NCBI GenBank assembly: GCA_016928955.1
Contig: JAFGJV010000004.1
Span: 124,001-188,000, forward strand
Origin: Spirochaetales bacterium
GTDB lineage: Bacteria > Spirochaetota > Spirochaetia > Treponematales > UBA12059
Direction: 5' to 3'
Length of the DNA stretch: 64,000 nt
Shown here in pieces: positions 1 to 7,879 of the stretch (within the stretch, counting starts at the first letter, position 1; every line of letters begins with the position of its first letter). The notes under the pieces are model-generated. The model was not told the origin of the DNA, searched no databases, and saw only the letters and a list, made by a program, of their open reading frames with translations. A program made the translations under genes and the position numbers.

Positions 1-229
1 TCCGTCCTTGGAAGAGGGACAGGAGAGCGCTTCGTCCGGCTATCTGGCCATGCTCAACGCAGAGCCTGCCGCCCTGCCCGAAGCCACTGCCACCAGGGCT
101 CCGTCCACCCGCGGACGCAAGCCGGCGGCCCGTGGCGTGGTAGACAGCGCCAAGCGCCCTGGGCGCAAGCCGGGCCCCAAGGCCGGTGGAAGGTCCCGCA
201 GGGACTCAGGCGGAGTACGCGAGCTTTGA
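1..229 (+). CDS. 3' end of an unidentified gene with a basic, AT-hook-like tail
   Basis: The frame is open to the left edge and stops at TGA 227-229, so only the last 75 or so codons are seen and the start lies outside the window. The visible tail is rich in Ala, Pro, Gly, Arg and Lys and contains two RGRKP/GRKPGPK-type clusters that resemble AT-hooks, which suggests nucleic-acid binding. No catalytic domain is visible, so the gene cannot be named. A stem-loop terminator begins 94 bases after the stop. Alternatively it is simply a low-complexity basic tail of a ribosome- or DNA-associated protein. Confidence 0.5.
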   Translation, partial: PSLEEGQESASSGYLAMLNAEPAALPEATATRAPSTRGRKPAARGVVDSAKRPGRKPGPKAGGRSRRDSGGVREL

Positions 230-322
230 TCGCGGTGACGCGCACGTGCTGAAACAGCGTGGCCGGGTGAACGTATCCGTTTCCCCGCCGCGCTAGAACA
301 GCGGCGCGCGAGTACCAAACCG

Positions 323-357
323 GGCGCCCCCACCGCTGTGGGGGCGCCTTATTTTTT
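323..357 (+). terminator. Strong intrinsic terminator ending the first transcript
   Basis: A perfect 11-bp GC-rich stem (323-333 with 338-348, loop CGCT) is followed by TTATTTTTT. This is a textbook Rho-independent terminator. Its final T-tract runs directly into the -35 box of the next promoter. Confidence 0.9.
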
Positions 358-384
358 GACAAAGAGGCGGAAACTATCTACTAT
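356..384 (+). promoter_or_regulatory. Strong sigma70-type promoter for the HPr-like/PPDK-like operon
   Basis: TTGACA (356-361), a 17-base spacer and TACTAT (379-384) match the consensus at 11 of 12 positions. The -35 overlaps the last bases of the preceding terminator's T-tract. Transcription should start near 391 and give a leader of about 170 bases before the start codon at 562. Confidence 0.85.
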
Positions 385-390
385 TATTCA

Positions 391-561
391 TCGTACCGGC
401 GGTCTTGCCGACGTGGCTGGTAAGCCCCGCGGATTGGCGTGAACGCAGGAAAGACCGCGACTGATGAACGGTCACCGAGTATGGCCAGTGGTTTTTAAAG
501 CGCGAGCATCAGAACGATTTGATTGGCTGTCCTTCCGGGCGGCCGTATGGAAGGGGTGGGC
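391..561 (+). other. Long, possibly structured 5' leader
   Basis: The roughly 170-base untranslated leader opens with an 8-base arm (GCGGTCTT, 399-406) that is exactly complementary to AAGACCGC at 451-458 and encloses 44 bases rich in short G/C complementarities. I could not match it to a known riboswitch family. It may be a regulatory leader or incidental structure in GC-rich DNA. No short ORF with a good ribosome site was seen in it. Confidence 0.4.
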
Positions 562-1596
562 ATGTTGGTCACAAACTACGTATTCGAGGCGTTAGGGTCG
601 CGGGAATCCTTCAATACCTCGGTTCGGCACGTCAAGGCGACCGTGGGGTTGTCGGAAAGGGTGGCGGGCGGCGAGAACCTGGCGGACGCCGTCAACACGC
701 TGCTGGACGAAAAGGCCCTGAGCTTGGACGAGGTGGCGCCGCTGGTGTCTATGTTGCTCGTGGACAAATTATCCTACGTGGCGGTATCCAGGAACCTGAG
801 CACCGTGACCACGGATCTGAAGGCCGTCCACGCCGCCGTAAAATCCTGGAACGCGGCTGATTTCGTCGTCCTGTACCATCATCCGGACCTCGGCTGCATA
901 CTGCTCAACCCCAAAAACGAGTCGCATCTGGCCCGGCTTGACCGGCTGAACAAATACGAGCTCATTACCGTATACGCCGGGGGCTTTGCCAAAGGGCTGG
1001 ACGCCGCGCTGGCGCGGAAGGCGGCACTTGCCCTGGTCGGGCTTTACGAGGGAGACAAACCCAAGGCAGACGCGTCCCTTGGCAAGGGACCGTTCTCGTA
1101 TCGCCAGCCCAAGCCCAAGGCGGCGCCCCGAGCGGAGCCTGCAAAGAAGGCGGGCAGAAAAGCCGCGCCTGCCCGGAAAGGCAAAAAGAAGGCGTCCGCC
1201 GGAACAGCGGTTGCCGAGCAGGCCGTGCGGGCACCCGCGCCGGCTGCTCAGGCACCCAAGATGGGCGCACGCATGACGCCCATGTACGCGGTTCCCGTCA
1301 GCAACGAATTGTTCCACAACGGAAACGTTGAGGCATGGAAGCGCATCATAGAAAGCTACAAGACCAAACACCCCGACCTGGAAGTGCTCGTGTACTACGA
1401 CGGCGAGCGCATCACGGATATCAACGCCCTCTTCAAATGGGGCAAGGTCAAGCACGGCAGCGTCATCCAGTTTGCGGTGGCCGGAGAGAATATCTGCGAT
1501 GTGGCCAAGCTGCAGCGCTATCTGGCCCAGGGCGCGAGCAAGATGTTCGAGGCTTTCCTCCGCGGACCCGTCAACAGCGTCCTTCCCCTGTTTTGA
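562..1596 (+). CDS. Unknown N-terminal domain joined by a Lys/Ala/Pro linker to an HPr-like C-terminal domain
   Basis: The protein is 344 aa. ATG 562 is chosen because GGAAGGGG lies just upstream; in-frame TTG 523 and ATG 547 lack a ribosome site. Residues 1-165 are an alpha/beta region I do not recognise. Residues 180-238 are a Lys/Ala/Pro linker. Residues 241-325 follow the beta-alpha-beta-beta-alpha-beta layout of the PTS phosphocarrier HPr, with His252 at the position of the phosphorylated histidine and a hydrophobic VIQFAVAGE strand where HPr has its SITIKAEGE strand. The Arg-Pro that normally follows the histidine is missing. The gene lies 14 bases before a PEP-utilising enzyme, so a phosphoryl-relay partnership is plausible. 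The HPr resemblance was judged by eye only. Confidence 0.75.
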   Translation: MLVTNYVFEALGSRESFNTSVRHVKATVGLSERVAGGENLADAVNTLLDEKALSLDEVAPLVSMLLVDKLSYVAVSRNLSTVTTDLKAVHAAVKSWNAADFVVLYHHPDLGCILLNPKNESHLARLDRLNKYELITVYAGGFAKGLDAALARKAALALVGLYEGDKPKADASLGKGPFSYRQPKPKAAPRAEPAKKAGRKAAPARKGKKKASAGTAVAEQAVRAPAPAAQAPKMGARMTPMYAVPVSNELFHNGNVEAWKRIIESYKTKHPDLEVLVYYDGERITDINALFKWGKVKHGSVIQFAVAGENICDVAKLQRYLAQGASKMFEAFLRGPVNSVLPLF

Positions 1597-1610
1597 GCAA
1601 GGAGCAGAGC

Positions 1611-4253
1611 ATGAAAGAGCATGTCCATTTTTTCAGCCAGAAAGACGTCATCAAAAAGGGTGTTGAACTAGAGACGCTCGGACAGCGCGGGCGCCAGGCC
1701 AACGAATTCGCGGAGCTTGGTTTTCCAATACTGCCCGGCTTTATCATTGATTCCGTGGTTGCGTCGCACCTGGCCAAGGAGAACGTCCTTGACGCCATCC
1801 GGGCGCCCATGAAAAAGGCAGACGCCGTGGTGGAAAAATCCTACGGCGACCCCAACGAGCCCCTGCTCATCAAGATTGTCATATCCCCGAACCTGGCCAT
1901 ATCCAACTATCCGGCCCTGCACAACTTTGGCCTTGCCAGAAAGACTGTGGGCGGTTTCACGCGCTTTGTGGGGGAGAACTTTGCAGCCCATGAAGTGGCT
2001 TTTCTTGCCAGGGGCATGCTCAAGATAGAGGAGCGCATAGCTGAGCTCGAGAACAGGGACAAGGACCTGGCCAAGATACGCCAGCGTATCGTGGCGGCAA
2101 GCGGAGTGATAGACGAGGCCAAGCCCGGACAGAAGGCCGAGGCGGTGATGGCTAGCTATGAGGCCTTCCTGCCCAAAGGTTTCTTTGACGACGCATGGGG
2201 ACAGCTGGACATAGCGCTCAAGCGCATATCGCACATGCTGGACCTGGACGACCAGGACGACGACGATACAGCCATACTGATCCAGCCCATGGTGTACGGC
2301 AACTACGGAAAGAATTCCGCTTCCGGCGCTTTCTACACGCGCAACGTGGTGAACGGCGAGAAGCGGCTCCAGGGAGAATTCTTCGTTGAGCGCTTCGACG
2401 AGATAGGCGCCGAGGGCAACGACATCAACAAGATCGCCCCTAAGCACCTCAAGGAACTGGAGCGCATAGCCCGTACGCTGGAGGACCGCCAGCGGGAGAT
2501 TCGCCAGATTCGTTTCACCGTCGAGAAGGACAAACTGTGGCTGATTGAGCAGCGGCAGGTGATGGCCAAAAGCACCCAGGCCGACCTGAAGCTGTACCTG
2601 GACCTCAACCAGCGCAAGGTTGTGGACGACGCGTTCGTGATCAACGCCATAAAACCGGGGCGGCTGAACGAGATACTGCATCCGGTGGTCGACATGGCGT
2701 CCGTCAAGAAGCTGGCCGGCGTGAGCGGCGGCATCACGGGAGCGCCCGGGGCCGCCATAGGCCGCGTGTTCTTCACCACGGAGAGCCTGCTTGAGGCCTA
2801 CCGCGTCGCCCAGCAGAAGGGAGAGGACAAACGCCTCATCCTCTGCATGCCCGCGACCTTTGCCGAGGACGTCAAGGCCATAGAAGTTGCATCGGGCGTT
2901 CTGTCCTGCGAGGGCGGCTACTCGGCGCACGCGTCGGTGGTGGCCAGGCAGTACGGCAAGGTGTCGCTCGTGAAGCCAGAGATGAAAATCCGCGGCAAGA
3001 AAGCCACGATCGGCCAGCTGACCGTCAATGAGGGCGATTTCATCACCATCAACGTGCCGTATTACGGGGATCCCCAGGTGTGGCTCGGGAAGGCATCCCT
3101 GATCGAGCCGGACCCTGCGGAATCAGGCCTGTTCGAGTTCATCGCCCTGGTCAAGAAGCACATGAAGCATTTCCACGTCCGCACCAACGCTGACAGCCCC
3201 AGGGACGCGGCACTGGCCCTGTCCTTTGGCGCGGAAGGCATAGGCCTGTGCCGGACAGAGCATATGTTCTTCAACGAGAAGCGCATCAACGTGTTCCGGG
3301 AAATGATCCTGGCAGACAGCCTGGCCGAGCGGGAAAAAGCCCTGGCCAAGCTCCAGGTTATGCAGCGGGAGGACTTCTACGGCCTGTTCAAGGTGATGGC
3401 GGGCAAGGACGTGACCATTCGCCTTCTGGACGCCCCTCTGCACGAATTCCTGCCGCACAACGAGGACGAGCTCGAGTCGTTCATGTCCCATCTCAATTCG
3501 GCCAAGAAGGGCGGCAAGGCTCTGTCCAAGGCCGAGATTCGGGCGCGCATGGACGGCCTGGCCGAATTCAACCCGATGCTCGGCCACCGGGGCTGCCGTA
3601 TCGCGGTGAGCTATCCGGAGATATACGCCATGCAGACGCGCGCTGTGTTCGAGGCGGCGTACAAGCTGCGCGAGGAGAAGGTGGACGTTCGGCCGGAAAT
3701 CATGATACCCATCGTGATGAACGCGTCCGAGCTCAGGCTCATCGTGTACGGCAAGAAAATAGAAGGTCGGACATACAAGGGCATCGTTGACATAGAGGAG
3801 GACGTGCGGCGCAAGCTCGGGGCCAGGGCTTTGCCATACCGCGTGGGAACCATGATAGAGCTTCCAGCCGCGGCCCTGACCGCGGGGGAAATCGCGCGCT
3901 ACAGCGAGTTCTTCAGCTTTGGCACAAACGACCTCACGCAGACGACCCTCGGCATAAGCCGCGATGACTTCAACAGCTTCATGCCGGACTATTCGACCTT
4001 TGACCTGATAGAAGGCAATCCTTTCTCCAGCCTGGCCCCGCCGGTCAAGGAACTGGTGGCCATGGCGGCCAGAAGGGGTCGCATGACGCGGCCGAGCCTT
4101 GAGATGGGCCTGTGCGGCGAGCATGGGGCCAATCCGGATAACGTGCGCTTCTGCATGGACGCCGGGCTGGACTATGTGTCGTGCTCACCGTATTCGGTGC
4201 CCATAGCCTGTCTGGCCGTGGCCCAGGCAGAGCTGGAGCGGGCAAAAGCCTGA
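1611..4253 (+). CDS. Pyruvate,phosphate dikinase-like PEP-utilising protein with a degenerate ATP-grasp domain
   Basis: The protein is 880 aa, the usual PPDK length. ATG 1611 has AAGGAG at 1599-1604. The central phosphohistidine domain is intact (EGGYSAHASVVAR, His440). The C-terminal PEP/pyruvate barrel is very well conserved: VRTNADSP, LLDAPLHEF, LGHRGCR, GTMIELPAAALT, FGTNDLTQ and GLCGEHG with catalytic Cys835. The N-terminal nucleotide-binding domain is not: the LGGKG loop reads LGQRG, the SVRSGAR segment reads IKIVISPNLA, and the QGEDVVAG segment reads IGAEGNDI. Known PPDK uses those residues to bind ATP. I infer an enzyme that takes phosphate from PEP through His440 but may pass it to another acceptor, such as the HPr-like protein just upstream, rather than to AMP. 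Confidence 0.85.
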   Translation: MKEHVHFFSQKDVIKKGVELETLGQRGRQANEFAELGFPILPGFIIDSVVASHLAKENVLDAIRAPMKKADAVVEKSYGDPNEPLLIKIVISPNLAISNYPALHNFGLARKTVGGFTRFVGENFAAHEVAFLARGMLKIEERIAELENRDKDLAKIRQRIVAASGVIDEAKPGQKAEAVMASYEAFLPKGFFDDAWGQLDIALKRISHMLDLDDQDDDDTAILIQPMVYGNYGKNSASGAFYTRNVVNGEKRLQGEFFVERFDEIGAEGNDINKIAPKHLKELERIARTLEDRQREIRQIRFTVEKDKLWLIEQRQVMAKSTQADLKLYLDLNQRKVVDDAFVINAIKPGRLNEILHPVVDMASVKKLAGVSGGITGAPGAAIGRVFFTTESLLEAYRVAQQKGEDKRLILCMPATFAEDVKAIEVASGVLSCEGGYSAHASVVARQYGKVSLVKPEMKIRGKKATIGQLTVNEGDFITINVPYYGDPQVWLGKASLIEPDPAESGLFEFIALVKKHMKHFHVRTNADSPRDAALALSFGAEGIGLCRTEHMFFNEKRINVFREMILADSLAEREKALAKLQVMQREDFYGLFKVMAGKDVTIRLLDAPLHEFLPHNEDELESFMSHLNSAKKGGKALSKAEIRARMDGLAEFNPMLGHRGCRIAVSYPEIYAMQTRAVFEAAYKLREEKVDVRPEIMIPIVMNASELRLIVYGKKIEGRTYKGIVDIEEDVRRKLGARALPYRVGTMIELPAAALTAGEIARYSEFFSFGTNDLTQTTLGISRDDFNSFMPDYSTFDLIEGNPFSSLAPPVKELVAMAARRGRMTRPSLEMGLCGEHGANPDNVRFCMDAGLDYVSCSPYSVPIACLAVAQAELERAKA

Positions 4254-4317
4254 CCGGATGTGAGGATCGAATTCGCGGAACGCAGGAAACGGCGCTCCCG
4301 CGCGTGAATGAATGTCA

Positions 4318-4345
4318 GCGGGGGACCCGAGTGCGGGCCCCCCGC
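4318..4345 (+). terminator. GC-rich stem-loop after the PPDK-like gene
   Basis: GCGGGGG (4318-4324) pairs with CCCCCGC (4339-4345), with an inner CCC/GGG after one mismatch. Only TTTGCGCT follows, so it is a weak intrinsic terminator or an mRNA-stabilising hairpin. Confidence 0.45.
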
Positions 4346-4386
4346 TTTGCGCTCGGACAAGCTCAATATGGTATGGAGATGAACGC

Positions 4387-6195
4387 ATGAATGTTATGGA
4401 TGGCCACGCGATATTCAATCTGTTCATGGCGGGAGCCAAAAGGGTCCATGAGCTCAGGCGGGAGCTTGACCGCATCAATGTGTTTCCGGTTCCTGACGGC
4501 GACACGGGGAGCAACATGTCGTTCACGCTGGCTGCCGCTGTTTCCGGGGCGCGTGCCGACAGGTCGGTCGCGGCTGTGGCGCGTTCCCTGGCTGATTCGG
4601 CCCTTGCTGGGGCGCGGGGCAACTCGGGCGTGATCGTCGCTCAGTTCATAACGGGTTTTGGAGAGGCAGTGGCGGACTCCGTCAGTCTGAGCCTCAGGCA
4701 GTTCGCCAGCTCCTGTGTCCACGCCAGCCGCAGGGCTCAGGACGCGATAGCACATCCTGCTGAAGGAACCATCCTGAGCGCCATCAAAGCGTGGGCTGCT
4801 GCCCTCGAGTCTTCGGTCACGGACAGTCCCACGCTGTCTCACCTGCTCGAGAAGGCGCATCCGAGCCTTGAGGAAGCCGTGAGGCGGGGCCCGGACAGGC
4901 TGCCGGAGCTCAAAGCGGCGGGAGTCGTGGACGCGGGTGCCAAGGGGTTTGAGGCTTTTGTGTCCGGCTTCAGGGACTTTGCCGAGGGCAGGATAGACCC
5001 GGGTGACCTTGCATCGGCCGCCTTCGGGTCTGTTGCACCGTCAATCGAGCCGGAGGCTGAGGCGCACGGATCGCGTCCAACGCTACGCTACTGCTGCGAA
5101 TTCCTGATGGAAGCGAGGCCAGAGCATTCTTTGGACCTTGACCGCCTGCGGGAGGAGCTGGACCAGGAAGGCGACTCCCTGATCGTGGCCGGTGGAAACA
5201 TGAAAGCCCGGGTGCATATCCACGCCGACGACCCGTCGCGCATAGCGGGTTTGCTGTCCGCCAAGGCTCGCCTGATCGAGCAGAAGGGGGACGACATGCT
5301 CCTGCAGTACCTGGACGCGCACGAGCGCCTGTCCGATGTGGCCATACTCACCGATTCTGCATGCGACCTGCCTGCCGAGCTTGCCCTCAAATACCGGATC
5401 CATCAGGTGCCCCTTTACGTTCGCTTTGGCGACGAGGAATACCTGGACAAGCTGACGGTTACGCCGGACAGCTTCTATGACCGCGCGGAGCGCGGTCCGT
5501 ATTTCCCAAAGAGCTCCCAGCCAACGGCGCTTGCATTCAGCCGAGCGTACGCGACACTTGCAAGCCATTACCGCTCCGTCATAGCCATCCATCTGGCGTC
5601 AACCATGAGCGGAACCTATGAGGCATCGCGCAGGGAAGCGGAAAGGGTCGCAGCGTCCGAGGGCGTCAGGATAGACGTGTTCGATTCCCGGCACCTGTCT
5701 GGCTCGCTCGGGCTTATCGTCCTGGAAGCTGCGCGCATGGCTGAAAGCGGGTCGTCCCACGAACAAATCATGGAGGCCCTGCCAAGGCTGTCCGCGGCCG
5801 CAGAGAACCTGGTCAGCGTGCGGACTCTGCGGTATATGGTGCTTGGAGGCAGGGTGAGTCCACTGAAAGGACTCATGGCCCGTGTCATGAACCTGAAACC
5901 CATCGTGTCCGTGGACAAGCAGGGAAAATCGGTCTTGTACGGCAAGGCGTTCAGCATCAAGGCCAACGAGAAAAAAATCCTCGATATGGCCAAAGGCTAC
6001 GCTGAGAGGAGCCCTCTAGCCAGCTGGGCCGTCGTGCACGCACATGCTGAGGCGGATGCCCGTGCCTTTGCCAGGAAAGCTTCCGCTGTCCTCGGGTCAG
6101 AGCCGGCGTACATGTGCGAAATATCCAGCATCATTGCGATGAATTCCGGCCGTGGAGCGGTGAGCTTTGTGTGCGTGAAAGGTCCCGGCGCCTAA
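4387..6195 (+). CDS. Fused fatty acid kinase: DhaL/FakA domain plus DegV/FakB lipid-binding domain
   Basis: The protein is 602 aa; ATG 4387 has GGAG at 4375-4378. Residues 1-200 are a DhaL-type ATP-binding domain with DGDTGSNM (37-44) and GARGNSG (75-81). A middle region carries the conserved Cys (YCCEF) and HIHADDP of FakA/YloV proteins. From about residue 318 it is a complete DegV domain (VAILTDSACDLP, IHLASTMSGTYE, LGGRVSP). In Firmicutes FakA and FakB are separate: FakB carries the fatty acid while FakA phosphorylates its carboxylate. Here both are one polypeptide, which would fix the stoichiometry and restrict the kinase to one binding domain. Domain calls are secure; the exact lipid is unknown. 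Confidence 0.9.
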   Translation: MNVMDGHAIFNLFMAGAKRVHELRRELDRINVFPVPDGDTGSNMSFTLAAAVSGARADRSVAAVARSLADSALAGARGNSGVIVAQFITGFGEAVADSVSLSLRQFASSCVHASRRAQDAIAHPAEGTILSAIKAWAAALESSVTDSPTLSHLLEKAHPSLEEAVRRGPDRLPELKAAGVVDAGAKGFEAFVSGFRDFAEGRIDPGDLASAAFGSVAPSIEPEAEAHGSRPTLRYCCEFLMEARPEHSLDLDRLREELDQEGDSLIVAGGNMKARVHIHADDPSRIAGLLSAKARLIEQKGDDMLLQYLDAHERLSDVAILTDSACDLPAELALKYRIHQVPLYVRFGDEEYLDKLTVTPDSFYDRAERGPYFPKSSQPTALAFSRAYATLASHYRSVIAIHLASTMSGTYEASRREAERVAASEGVRIDVFDSRHLSGSLGLIVLEAARMAESGSSHEQIMEALPRLSAAAENLVSVRTLRYMVLGGRVSPLKGLMARVMNLKPIVSVDKQGKSVLYGKAFSIKANEKKILDMAKGYAERSPLASWAVVHAHAEADARAFARKASAVLGSEPAYMCEISSIIAMNSGRGAVSFVCVKGPGA

Positions 6196-6213
6196 GAGCC
6201 CGCTGGCACAGCC

Positions 6214-6242
6214 GGTTGCTTTGCCAGCAACCTTCATTTTTT
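6214..6242 (+). terminator. Terminator of the fatty acid kinase gene
   Basis: GGTTGCT (6214-6220) pairs with AGCAACC (6226-6232) and is followed by TTCATTTTTT. It lies 18 bases after the stop codon. Confidence 0.7.
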
Positions 6243-6267
6243 CCCGCATACACTGCGACATGCTACG

Positions 6268-6319
6268 TTAAAAAAAAGAAAGCTCAGAGCAGGATGGTGA
6301 AAAGTATCCTGCTCTGAGC
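6268..6319 (-). terminator. Strong terminator of the minus-strand DUF1295 operon
   Basis: A perfect 14-bp stem (6282-6295 with 6306-6319, 10-base loop) is followed on the minus strand by TTTCTTTTTTTTTAA. It lies 17 bases past the DUF1295 stop. Together with the preceding element it separates two convergent transcripts. Confidence 0.9.
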
Positions 6320-6336
6320 GTCTAATCCAGGCGGTA

Positions 6337-7098
6337 TCAGCGGGAGTGTGGAGGCAGGAGAATGAAGACGCTGGTCCTGCGCTTGTAGTCGGCGTACTCG
6401 GGAAGGTGGCCGAATTTTTTGTCGGAAGCCTTCTCTAGCAGGGGTATGCCAGACACGAAGAGGAGGAGGGCGGTGATGCCCACGGGCGATACCAGGGCCG
6501 GAATTGTCCAAGCGCCTAGGTTCGGCAGGCAGAACAGGTAGACTCCAATCCACGCCAGGGACTCGCCAAAGTAGTTAGGGTGCCTTGACCATGACCACAG
6601 CCCTGTGGCAATGAAACCAGCGTCTCCGCGCTGACGGAAGGCCTTTTTCTGCTGGTCAGCCACCGTCTCGATGATAAGCCCGGCAGCCCACACGCACAGT
6701 CCCGCCGCGGCCAGAGCCGAAAAGGCCCCGGGCGCGGACATGGCAACGGCAGCGGGCACCAGCACGATTCCCACGGTCACGGCCTGGAGTATCCAGAAGC
6801 GGGCGAATTTGAGCGGCTTGTCCCTCATGGCGTCAAAGCGGTGGTCGACCTTGACCTTGATGATGCGCGTGAACAGGTACGAGCCCAGGCGTATTGCCCA
6901 CACGACCACCATGGCAGTGAGCGCAAGGCGGTAGGGGTCGGTGGCCCCGTTCAGCGCGGCCAAAGCCAAAGCCACGAGCGCGAACGACAGGCTGTAGGAC
7001 AGGTCCGTCACCACATCAGTCTTGCGTATCGCGGCATAGACGAAAAAGGCGGCGTTGACGGCAACGCTGATGACGAACGCGAGGAGGACAGGGTGCAT
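6337..7098 (-). CDS. DUF1295 family integral membrane protein (steroid 5-alpha-reductase/ICMT-like fold)
   Basis: The protein is 253 aa with about six or seven hydrophobic helices. The C-terminal half has the family signature WSWSRHPNYFGE followed by an acidic/aromatic region and YADYKRRTS near the end. Relatives belong to the superfamily of membrane reductases and isoprenylcysteine methyltransferases that use NADPH or SAM, but the substrate of DUF1295 proteins is not established. AGGAG sits just before ATG 7098. It is the second gene of an operon, 8 bases after the unknown gene at 7107-7667, so the two are probably co-translated. Confidence 0.85.
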   Translation of the reverse strand: MHPVLLAFVISVAVNAAFFVYAAIRKTDVVTDLSYSLSFALVALALAALNGATDPYRLALTAMVVVWAIRLGSYLFTRIIKVKVDHRFDAMRDKPLKFARFWILQAVTVGIVLVPAAVAMSAPGAFSALAAAGLCVWAAGLIIETVADQQKKAFRQRGDAGFIATGLWSWSRHPNYFGESLAWIGVYLFCLPNLGAWTIPALVSPVGITALLLFVSGIPLLEKASDKKFGHLPEYADYKRRTSVFILLPPHSR

Positions 7099-7106
7099 GG
7101 GAGCTC

Positions 7107-7667
7107 CTATTCAGTGGTGAATTCCCAGGTCAGGGTCTCTTCCACCTTCTTGGCTATCTGCTTGGCTATTTTTGACGCGTCCGCCATGGGCACGCCGGCT
7201 TCCCGGTTCAGCGTCTTTTCAAAGAACATGGCCATGCTGGCGTACATGTCTGGCAAGAAGAAAAAGGTGAACGCAAAATTGACACCCGTGGGCTTGACTA
7301 TGGTGAGCGAGGTGTAGGACAAGACGGCTTTTTTGCCCCAGTACACCTTGGTCTGGTTCTTGCAGGTGTGAAGCTCCAGCTCGTTGAAACGGTGAGGAAT
7401 CTGTTCGTGGCTGGTTCTGATGTAGGGTTCCTCGGACTTGTGCGCGTAGTTCATGGGTTCAACGAGTATGTACAGCTTCTTGCCGTCAGCCTGGAAGGTC
7501 AGGCCTTCCTCGGCGGGATAGATGGCCTTGACGTTGTTATAGGAAACTATCTCATAGCGGGAATACGCGGAATTGGGACTGAAGAACGATGAAACAATAT
7601 ACCCGTTTTCCTTGGGAAGCATATTCTTGCTGTACGCGTCATACAGGTCCATGGCCTTGGGGTTCAC
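7107..7667 (-). CDS. Conserved-looking protein of unknown function, first gene of the DUF1295 operon
   Basis: The protein is 186 aa. GTG 7667 is preferred over ATG 7652 because GAGGAGG lies 6 bases upstream. I recognise no motif. The protein is soluble-looking, with alternating beta-type segments and aromatic residues (YIVSSFF, YEIVSYNNVKAIY, LYILVEPMNYAH), and has a helical, Lys-rich C-terminus. No signal peptide or membrane helix is evident. It may act with the DUF1295 protein, since the genes are 8 bases apart and share the promoter at 7697-7725. Confidence 0.8.
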   Translation of the reverse strand: MNPKAMDLYDAYSKNMLPKENGYIVSSFFSPNSAYSRYEIVSYNNVKAIYPAEEGLTFQADGKKLYILVEPMNYAHKSEEPYIRTSHEQIPHRFNELELHTCKNQTKVYWGKKAVLSYTSLTIVKPTGVNFAFTFFFLPDMYASMAMFFEKTLNREAGVPMADASKIAKQIAKKVEETLTWEFTTE

Positions 7668-7696
7668 ACGCTACCTCCTCGTGGGACTATGACCAT

Positions 7697-7725
7697 AGCA
7701 TAGGCGATAATCGGCGGCTTCTCAA
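7697..7725 (-). promoter_or_regulatory. Promoter of the unknown gene/DUF1295 operon
   Basis: On the minus strand TTGAGA (7725-7720), a 17-base spacer and TATGCT (7702-7697) give a predicted start near 7690 and a leader of about 23 bases holding the strong GAGGAGG site. Confidence 0.55.
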
Positions 7726-7844
7726 GAAAAAACGGTTTCCGCAGTGCCTGCCGCGGCCTTTGGCCCTGCTTGGCAGGGTGTCAACAGTTCCCGTACTTTG
7801 ATTTTTGCATACCATGCCGTAAGGGACGCGAGTACTAATGAAAA

Positions 7845-7875
7845 CTGCTGGTAAAGCGACCTGTTATTCCAGCAG
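7845..7875 (-). terminator. Weak stem-loop at the end of the TPR gene
   Basis: CTGCTGG and CCAGCAG arms (7845-7851 and 7869-7875) lie just past the minus-strand stop at 7880. The minus-strand tail is TTTTCATT, so this is a modest intrinsic terminator at best. The rest of 7668-7879 holds only the promoter described separately. Confidence 0.4.
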
Positions 7876-7879
7876 CCTG

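Noticed and set aside
1668-2930. A 420-codon open frame on the minus strand inside the PPDK-like gene
   Set aside because: It is antisense to a strongly conserved coding region, its product resembles no protein, and long empty frames are expected at this GC content.
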